A stretch of 64,000 nt of DNA from Tetrapyrgos nigripes (Eukaryota; Basidiomycota; Agaricomycetes; Agaricales; Campanellaceae): NCBI GenBank assembly GCA_013368315.1, contig JAACJM010000037.1, positions 372,001 through 436,000 of the forward strand, in the 5' to 3' direction. The notes below the pieces were generated by a model. That model worked only from the letters and a program-made list of their open reading frames with translations, was not told the DNA's origin and made no database searches. The position numbers were made by a program, and so were the translations under genes. The first letter of the stretch is position 1, and every line of letters begins with the position of its first letter. Of this stretch, positions 56,368 through 64,000 are shown one piece after another.

Positions 56368-57346
56368 TTGTGTGGATGTTCAATTGTGTATGGAGGATTG
56401 GTTAGGACACAGATTGTCTAGACAGAGCTCCCAATAATTATTAGTTGAGAGGTAACAGTCCTGGTGATTCTGGAGATAGTATGCATGGGGTCGACAGATG
56501 CAGGCAAGGGGAATGTGAGGTGAGGAAGCACGACTAGGGACTCAGGATGCAGCGCGTGATTGTGATCGAGTTATTCTAGGAATTCCGCTTCCGGACATAC
56601 ACTAGTTGGTGTATTCAGGTCCTGGGAAGAGGTGATCCTACTGGTCAATGGGTATGTCCTCCCAATGGAACCCTTGTCGATAGTAGTCGTTTATTCTGGG
56701 GATTCGAGTTTGGTGGTATCTCTCGTGTTCTTCTTGGCAATGTTCTAGGATGTCACTGTCTTCGTAGTTGTCGTGACTGAACCAACAAGGGATAGGAGCG
56801 TTTCCAAGTTGAACAAAATAACGTAACGTGGGGATTTATTCGAAGATATTCAAAGATGGTCACTTCACCTTTGGCCCACGTTCACTTGTTTAGTTTAATC
56901 CAATGATTATTGAATGTGATGGCGTGTTTTCATACTGCGTTTTTGACTTGTTGTGAGTAGTTCTCGAAGCTGTCTGGGTCCAAATCTTCAATTTTATAGC
57001 AGTATTCTGGTGGGGGTCGGATTTGTAGGTTGTCCAGAAATGGTTCGAAGTTGAGAGCCAGTGTGTATGAATAGGATTTCAATTACAGAGTCGGTCGACC
57101 ACCCTACTTGAATTGGTGAGTCTGGTTTTATGTCTCGAAACTGTGTAGACAGGGGATGACTTCGTGCAACAACTCCTTGAGTTTTTTCACACTGGCTGAC
57201 CTGTGAGGCTCCTCACACAGGGTAGGGATGATGGGCTTGGGGGCACCGTAGGGGAAAGATAGGAATAGGAAAGTCCAATAGGACGGAAGCGTTGTAGTGG
57301 GTTGCGAGGTCTGTTTGTGAGGTGGGTGTAAGAGAGTCTGTTCAAG
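56368..57346 (-). other. Leader of the LTR element
   Basis: About 980 bp between the 5' LTR and the gag ATG. No coding signal. Directly next to the LTR the minus strand reads CTTGAACAGACTCTC, in the place of the primer-binding site; it lacks the common TGG start, so the primer tRNA is unknown or priming is of another kind. Confidence 0.5.
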
Positions 57347-57779
57347 TGTCAAGAACATTGTCACTTAGCAAATAACCACCCAAGTCACACAATGAACAAG
57401 ATAGATTGACAAGTTACAATGAGACGAGAGAGAGAGATATAGTGAAAAGTAGAGACGAGAAAAGGATGTGTAGCTGACTATGCTTGACACTGCACTGTAC
57501 TGAGAGCGGAGTGGAGACGAAGTGAACAGACTAAAGAACTAACTACAAGCCCCTTGGTATATATGTAAAAGAAATGAATTGAGAATAAGTGAATAGGTGA
57601 GAATGTCCATGGAGATAGGAATGGAGATAGGAATCGGAGGAGATAAATGATGTACATGTCAGATCAAGTGATGGTAACTGTAGACAAGGAAGATGATGAT
57701 GGGAATATGAGAGAAATGAATAGTAGTCCGTGGAGTTAAGAAATAAATAGGGAGGTAAATAGAGCGGCGATTCGTGACA
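57347..57779 (-). repeat. 5' LTR, 433 bp
   Basis: Starts TGTCAAGAACATTGTCAC and ends GATTCGTGACA; same length as the other LTR. Confidence 0.95.
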
Positions 57780-58160
57780 CACTTCATGCAAGTGTAGTGC
57801 ACCTCAAATACATTGTCGTAAAGGAATCACACTTCATGCACATGTCATGCACCTAGAATGCATTCCCCCTCAAGGAATCTCCACTTCATGCAGGTGTTGT
57901 GCACCTAGAATGCATTCATCCTCAAGCAATCCACACTTCATGCACCTAGAATGCATTTACCCTCACAGAATCCACACTTCACACACCTAGAATGCATTCA
58001 CACTCAATGAATCCACACTTCATGCACATGTCACACATCTAGAATGTATTCTTCTTGAACAAATCCACACTTTATGCACCTGGAATGGCTTCATTCTCAA
58101 GAAATGCACACTTCATGCAGGTGTTGCACACCTAAAATGCATTTGTCCTCAAGGAATCCA
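57780..58160 (+). repeat. Approximately 40-bp minisatellite, plus orientation, third block
   Basis: Units with CACCTAGAATGCATT and CTCAAGGAATCCAC as in the two blocks on the left. Confidence 0.85.
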
Positions 58161-58330
58161 CTGATTTCTAGTATGAGTTCCAGCCCTGCTAACCTCCCCA
58201 GTTCTCCTGTTACCCCATCTTTCTCTCACTATCATCATTAGCCAAGCCATAATCAAGAAAAGTATGGGGCCAGGAGGCCTTGATTTTCACATGGCATCAA
58301 AGATGTTGATAGAGAAGGCAGTTGTGATGA
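58161..58330. other. Unique core where the minisatellite changes orientation
   Basis: About 170 bp without satellite units, containing CCAGCCCTGCTAACCTCC and ATGGGGCCAGGAGGCC. To the left units run plus, to the right minus. Confidence 0.6.
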
Positions 58331-61300
58331 TGAGGGTGAATGCATTCTAAGTGTGTGAAGTGTGGATTCCTTGAGGACAAATGCATTCTAGGTGCACGAC
58401 AGCTGCATGAAGTGTGCATTCCTTGAGAGTGAAGCCATTTTCTGTGCATCAAGTGTGCATTGCTTGAGAACAAATGCATTCTAGGAGAGTGGAGTGTGGA
58501 TTCCTTGAGGATGAATGCATTCTAGGTGTGTGAAATGTAGATTCCTTGGGGACAAATCCATTCTAGGTGTGCGACACATGCATGAAGTGTGGATTCCTTG
58601 AAAACGAATGCATTCTAGGTGAGTGAAGTATGGATTCCAGGTGCATGAAGTGTGGATTCCTTCAGGACGAATACATTCTAGGTGTGTGACCTCTGCAGGA
58701 AGTGTGGATTCCTTGAGTATGAATGCATTCTAGGTGCATGAAGTGTGGATTCCTTGAGGATGAATGCATTCCAGGTGCACAACACCTGCATGAAGTGGGT
58801 GAGGATGAGTGCATTCTAGGTGTGCAACATGTGCATGAAGTGTGGATTCTCTGGGGGTAAATACATTTTAGGTGCGTGAAGTGTGGATTCTCTGAGGACA
58901 AATGCATTCTAGGTGTGTCAAGTGTGGATTCCTTCAGGACAAATACATTCTAGGTGTGTGACACATGCATGAAGCATGCATTCTTTGAGAACAAATGCAT
59001 TCTAGGTGAGTGAAGTGCGGATTCCTTGAGGATGGATGCATTCTAGGTGTGTGAAGTGTGGATTCCTTGAGGACGACTGCATTCTAGGTGCCCAACACCT
59101 GCATGAAGTGTGGATTCCTTGAGGGTGAATGCATTCTAGGTGCATGAAGTGTTGATTCCTTGAGGATGAATGCATGGATTCCTTGAGGACGAATGCATTC
59201 TACATGTGACACCAGCATGAAGTGTGGATTCCTTGTGGGTGAATGCATTCTAGGAGCATGAAGTGTGGATTCCTTGAAGACAAAGGCATGCTAGGTGTGC
59301 GACACCTGCATGAAGTGTGGATTCCTTCAGGACAAATACATTCTGGGTTTGCGACATGTGCATGAAGTGTGGATTCCTGGAGAAAGAATGCATTCTGGGT
59401 GAGTGAAGTGTGGATTCCTTGAGGACAACTGCATTCAAGGTGCATGACATGTGCATGAATGAAGGCATTCTAGGTGAGTGAAGTGTAGATTCCTGGTGCA
59501 TGAAGTGTAGATTCCTTGAGGACAAACGCATTCTAGGTGTGTGACACCTGCATGAAGTGTGGATTCCTTGAGGGTGAACACATTCTATGTGCATGAACTG
59601 TGGATTCCTTCAAGATGAATGCATTCTAGGTGTGTGAAGTGTAGATTCCTTGAGGACAACTGCATTCAAGGTGCATGACATGTGCATGAATGAAGGCATT
59701 CTAGGTGAGTGAAGTGTGGATTCCAGGTGCATGAAGTGTAGATTCCTTGAGGACAAACGCATTCTAGGTGTGTGACACCTGCATGAAGTGTGGATTCCTT
59801 GAGGGTGAACACATTCTATGTGCATGAACTGTGGATTCCTTCAAGATGAATGCATTCTAGGTGAGTGAAGTGTGGATTCCTTGAGGATGAATGCATTCCA
59901 GGTGTGTGAAGTGTAGATTCCTTGAGGATGACTGCATTCTAGGTGGGTGACATGTGCATGAACGAAGGCATTCTAAGTGAGTAAAGTGTGGATTCCAGGT
60001 GCATGTGTGACACATGAAGTGTGCATTCCTTGAGAATGAAGCCATTCTAGGTGTGTGACATGTGCATGAAGTGTGGATTCCTTGAGGACAAATGCAATCT
60101 AGGTGTGCAACATGTGCATGAATTGTGGATTCCTTGAGGGTGAATGCATTCTAGGTGCATGAAGTGTGGATTCCTTCAGGATGAATACATTCTAGGTGTG
60201 TGACATGTTCATGAAGTGTGCATTCCTTGAGAATGAATGCATTCTAGGTGAGTGGAATGTGGATTCCAGGTGCATGAAGTGTAGATTCCTTGAGGATGAA
60301 TGCATTCTAGGTGCATGAAGTGTTGATTCCTTTGGGATGAATACATTCTAGGTGCACAACACATGCATGAAGTGTGCATTCCTAGGTGAGTCAAGTGTGA
60401 ATTCCTTGAGGATGAATGCATGCTAGGTGTGTGAAGTGTAGATTCCTTGAGGACATCTGCATTCTAGGTATGTGACACGTACATGAAGTGTGCATTTCTT
60501 GAGAATGAATGCATTCTAGGTGAGTGAAGTGTGAATTTTACATGCATGAAGTGTGGATTCCTTGAGGGTGAATGCATTCTAGGTGCATGAAGTGGGGATT
60601 CCTTGAGGACAAATGTATTCCATGTGTGTGACACCTTGAGAATGAAGGCATTCCAGGTGTATGAAGTGTGGATTGCTTGATGGTCAATGTATTTTAGGTG
60701 CGTGAAGTGTGGATTCCATGAATGCATTCTAGTGGTGTGAAGTGTGGATTCCTTGAGGGTGAATGCATTCTAGGTGTGTGACACCTGCATAAAGTTTGCA
60801 TTCCTTGAGGGTGAATTCATTCTAGATACCTAAAGTGTGGATTCCTTCAGGGTGACATGTGCATGAAGTGTGCATTCCTTGAAAATGAATGCATTCTAGG
60901 ATTGCTTGAGGACGAATGCATTCTAGGTGTATGAAGTGTCGATTCCTTAGGTGCACGACACATGCATGAAGTGTGTATTCCTTGAGAACAAATGGATTCT
61001 AGGTCAGTGAAGTGTGGATTCCAGGTGCATGAATCATGGATTCCTTGAGAATGAAGCCATTCTAGGTGCATGAAGTGTGGATTCCTTGAGCGTGAATGCA
61101 TTCTAGGTGTGTGAAGTGTGGATTCTGTGAGGGTGAATGCATTCTAGGTAAATCAAGTGTGGATTCCTTGAAGACGCATGCATTCTAGGTGTGTGACATG
61201 TGCATGAAGTGTGGATTCCTTGAGGACCAATGCATTCTAAGTGCATGACACCTGCATGAAGTGTGGATTCCTTGAGGATGAATGCATTTGAGGTGTGTGA

Positions 61301-61950
61301 CACCTGCATGAAGTGTGCATTCCTTGAGAATGAAGCCATTCTAGGTGCATGAAGTGTGGATTCCTTCAGGATGAATATGTTCTAAGTCTGTGACATGTGC
61401 ATGAAGTGTGCATTCTAGGTGTGTGAAGTGTAAATTCCTTGAGGATGACTGCATTCCAGGTGTGCAACATGTGCATGAAGTGTGCATTCCTTGAGAATGA
61501 ATGCATTCTGGGTAAGTGAAGTATGGATTCCAGGTGCATGAAGTGTGCATTCCTTGTGAATGAAGCCATTATAGGTGCATAAAGTGTGGATTCCTCCAGG
61601 ACGAATACATTCTAGGTGTGTGACACATGCATGATGTGTGCAATACAGGTGAGTGAAGTGTGGATTCCTTGAGGATGAATGCATTCTAGGTGTGTGAAGT
61701 CTAGATTCCTTGACAACAGCTGCATTCCAGGTGTGCAACACATGCATGAAGTGTGGATTCCTAGTTCAGTGAAGTGTGGATTCTAGGTGTGCAACACCTG
61801 TGTGAAGTGTGCATTCCTTGAGAATGAAGCCATTCCAGGTGCATGAAGTGTGGATTCCTTCAGGACAAATACATTCTAGGTGCGTGACATGTGCATGAAG
61901 TGTGGATTCCTTGAGGTGAATACATTCTAGGTGTGTGAAGTGTGGACTTG
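58331..61950 (-). repeat. Approximately 40-bp minisatellite, minus orientation
   Basis: Units read GAAGTGTGGATTCCTTGAGG and GAATGCATTCTAGGTG, i.e. inverted relative to the left blocks. A higher-order repeat is visible: about 59,440-59,610 and 59,655-59,850 are nearly the same for over 150 bp. The array ends at GAAGTGTGGACTTGG near 61,950. Open frames in it are by-products. Confidence 0.9.
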
Positions 61951-62465
61951 GTGAGAAGAGGCCAGGCCCGGCCCGCAAGCCCAATTACTATTTTAGCAGG
62001 TTTCAAATCCAGAACTACATTATTGTTTTGCATCTACACAGAAACAATGCTCCTCTCTCTTCCTTTTGTGTCAGGTACATGTTTCATAATACCATTTAAT
62101 TTACACGTTCATGTTCATGACTTTCTCTGAATCACACCAACAGAAGTTGAGATTCGAATAAGCCAAAGATAACGTACTGGATGCAGATAACAGAAGCCTG
62201 TCCATCAAGTACAATGCTTAGCCTGGGGCTGCCAAATTGTATTTAGTAGCACAATATGAAGTGTTTTTGATCCATCTTGTCCTGTTGAGAGCATCTTATA
62301 TCTGGGATGCCTGTCCTCTGCCCATCCAGTTTTCCAAGATTCCATATCCAGAGGGTATGTGACTCTACCCTTATCCTATTCCTGTTCATTTGATTGCTAT
62401 CAAAAGGGTTTGAATGAGCAGGAGCAACTGCCTGATATGATGGGCCAAAATCTCGATGGAGCATC
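61951..62465. other. Non-coding spacer right of the minisatellite
   Basis: No gene, RNA or repeat family recognised. Confidence 0.4.
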
Positions 62466-63728
62466 ATCAGGAAACCGGTCCTTGGTTAATATGTGGATAA
62501 CTTAGTGATAATATCTAATAACCTGAGTAACGGGGTTAATTTTCTGTTGTTTAATCGCTGCGCATATTTTTTCTCCATGTTATTATCAGCCTATCCTGAT
62601 AATTTTGACTAAGTTAATCATAGGCTACCAGAGGCTACCTACCATTTTTCACCAAAGGTTTGTATCTTTCATCACTCCCTATACACACGCACAGCATAAT
62701 GGCGCAAGTGTACATGTTGTGTACATGTCCTGTTACTCAAATCGTGAAAGAAGATTCTGTACATGAGTACATAGATGAAATAAAACAGGAGGCTCTTGCA
62801 ATGGGGTATGCGTCAAGTAGAATGGATGAAGATGGGAGTTGGACAGAACTTGGGGTTGGGAGACTTAGACGAAATGGTGTGATGTGGCATTTCAACATGA
62901 TCACGCAATGTCCTGAGTGGAGTTTCAATGTTTTGTTGATCAAAAGCCACAGTTGTCAAGGACTTGACACAGTTTCCTTCCTCTTTCTTCTTCATCCACT
63001 CCATTCCATTGCTGCTCTTCTGTTGTTTTTTGACTGGTATTTCTACTCATGTTCTATAGGCTGTTCTAGTCTGAGACCTTTCTTCTAGAGAAACCTGTCT
63101 TCTCAGCCTTTGTCACTTTGGTGGTGTCTTGAGTGCCATTTATGTTATATGGCCTTCTTGTATACTTGGTATGTGCATTCAGTGTTTTGTCTCAGAGTCA
63201 TTGTTGACTGACAGTTATTTTGATGTGGCTTCATTTGTGGAGTGCTGGATCTAAAGCCGGCCGCTAAGGTGATTTTTCAATTGGACCTATCTACCTCCAT
63301 AGCTGTTTACCTTTCTTTTTTTCTTTTTACTTTCTTTCCAGCCTCATCCACACTAGTTCTCAGTATGTTCTATTCCTGCTCATCAAACCATTTAATGCTC
63401 ACCATGGCTACATTCACAGTGACACATCAGAATCCCCTCCCTGTCCATACACATTGCTTGTTGTCACAGCTCAGTTATTTCAACCTGAGCGTGTAGTTAA
63501 TAGTTGTGTACTTATGAACAATCTGTACCTATGTAAATTGAATATACATGTCATGCTCTAATACCAGGTAGTCTACCCATAAGTTCTGGATAACTTCTGC
63601 TAATGTGAAAGGGGGGATTGCGAAATTAGTGTTAATTTCAGCTAACACTGCTAAAATGGATAACGGCAATAATTTCCGAACTTACCGGTAAATTTGGGAA
63701 CATTATCCGAGGACCAGTTTCCTGATGA
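62466..63728. mobile_element. Small element with imperfect terminal inverted repeats
   Basis: The left end, CAGGAAACCGGTCCTTGG at about 62,472, is matched by the right end CCGAGGACCAGTTTCCTG at about 63,711-63,728, with ATCAT outside on the left and ATGAT on the right. TAAT and TGGATAAC words follow inside both ends. Internal homology to a transposase is not seen. The target duplication is unclear because the flanks are themselves complementary. Confidence 0.5.
62699..63088 (+). CDS. Hypothetical ORF inside the small inverted-repeat element
   Basis: Opens MAQVYMLCTCPVTQIVKEDS, then VHEYIDEIKQEALAMGYASS and SWTELGVGRLRRNGVMWHF. The first 65 residues have a protein-like composition; the rest is Phe/Leu/Ser-rich and may be intron or non-coding. 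No family recognised. Confidence 0.25.
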   Translation: MAQVYMLCTCPVTQIVKEDSVHEYIDEIKQEALAMGYASSRMDEDGSWTELGVGRLRRNGVMWHFNMITQCPEWSFNVLLIKSHSCQGLDTVSFLFLLHPLHSIAALLLFFDWYFYSCSIGCSSLRPFF

Positions 63729-64000
63729 TCAGAGTCTGAAAACTTAGTACTACTTATAATTTCACTTATCATTCATCTCAATGCTCTGTGTGTAGGACTT
63801 GCTGTCCTTATCGTCGTGCCTCCATGGCCATCGTTATGCCTCTGTGGCCAAGCCTTCATGGCCATCATGTCGCCTCTGTGGCCTAGCCTCAGCAGCTCAA
63901 TGTATACCTTGCCTCTGTGGCTTAGGTGTCAGCCTTCATCAAAATTTGACCCCTGTTTTACCTTATTCTCCTTTCCACAAAATTTTCCAGAATCTTTTCT
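63729..64000. other. Window end, short repeated words
   Basis: GCCTCTGTGGCC/GCCTCCATGGCC words recur five or six times at about 63,810-63,930 with an irregular 20-40 bp spacing. No gene seen. Confidence 0.45.

Larger units (their letters stand above)
47325..57779 (-). mobile_element. Full-length chromodomain Ty3/gypsy LTR retrotransposon, 10.45 kb, with nested insertion
   Basis: Two 433-bp LTRs (47,325-47,757 and 57,347-57,779), TG...CA ends, flanked by CACTT (47,320-47,324 and 57,780-57,784). On the minus strand: leader, gag, protease, RT-RNase H, integrase, chromodomain, an additional 3' ORF, polypurine tract. The 3' ORF is split by a foldback element (48,201-51,151). Coding regions carry frameshifts, one gag stop and RNase H deletions, so the copy is not autonomous. 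Confidence 0.9.

Noticed and set aside
58297..61984. His/Ser/Cys-rich small ORFs in the minisatellite
   Set aside because: Translations of the 40-bp unit; they shift frame with unit length and have no domain.

Overview
The window is a transposon graveyard from a fungal nuclear genome, most likely a mushroom-forming basidiomycete (Agaricomycetes). Evidence: introns of 47-70 bases with GT-AG ends; a Kelch plus DUF6535-type protein; a T5orf172/Mug113-type protein; a KDZ-superfamily (Kyakuja-Dileera-Zisupton) transposase split into 11 exons; a DIRS retrotransposon; and chromodomain Ty3/gypsy elements. No species can be named from sequence alone. Only about the first 1.9 kb looks like ordinary gene space. 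I see no rRNA, tRNA or CRISPR array.

Layout. 1-903 (-): 3' part of a spliced Kelch/DUF6535 gene. 1406-1874 (+): GIY-YIG-like T5orf172 gene. 4.1-9.6 kb (+): decayed DIRS element (gag, RT-RNase H, tyrosine recombinase) with a 524-bp hAT-type MITE inside the gag zinc finger; the recombinase stops just after its first catalytic Arg, where a gypsy RT scrap follows. 11,130-28,388: a 17.26-kb KDZ-type DNA transposon with CACTG-starting inverted ends, a possible 3-bp target duplication (TAT), and terminal arms made of a CpG-rich 22-bp minisatellite. It encloses an apparently intact transposase (1127 aa) and three further spliced genes: a 1033-aa protein (one intron unusual), a 208-aa basic/helical protein, and a 271-aa protein with RNase H1 N-terminal (viroplasmin-like) domains. 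31.7-36.1 kb: one arm of a foldback-type repeat, a gypsy integrase fragment, an unknown ORF, a 472-bp tandem repeat and an LTR. 36.1-39.6 kb (-): truncated chromodomain gypsy. 40.1-61.95 kb: a minisatellite with a unit of about 40 bp that changes orientation near 58.2 kb. It hosts a 5.5-kb foldback element (41,267-46,780, arms of 1.8 kb) and a 10.45-kb LTR retrotransposon (47,325-57,779, (-), two 433-bp LTRs, 5-bp duplication CACTT). The retrotransposon is itself interrupted by a second foldback element (48,201-51,151). 62.5-63.7 kb: a small inverted-repeat element.

How the parts relate. The KDZ element is the one unit that looks functional: transposase and RNase H1-N gene on +, two accessory genes on -, divergent from a shared 0.9-kb region. 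The retroelements are damaged mostly by transitions. Many nonsense codons fit CGA to TGA, and three catalytic Asp codons have become Asn by changes that fit CpG decay. The 22-bp array varies mainly at CpG as well. This points to cytosine methylation with deamination (or a RIP-like process).

The least familiar system is the foldback family. Three relatives share a core, but each carries a different short palindrome repeated in the region outside it (AGCT-, ATGCAT- or TGGGA/TCCCA-centred).
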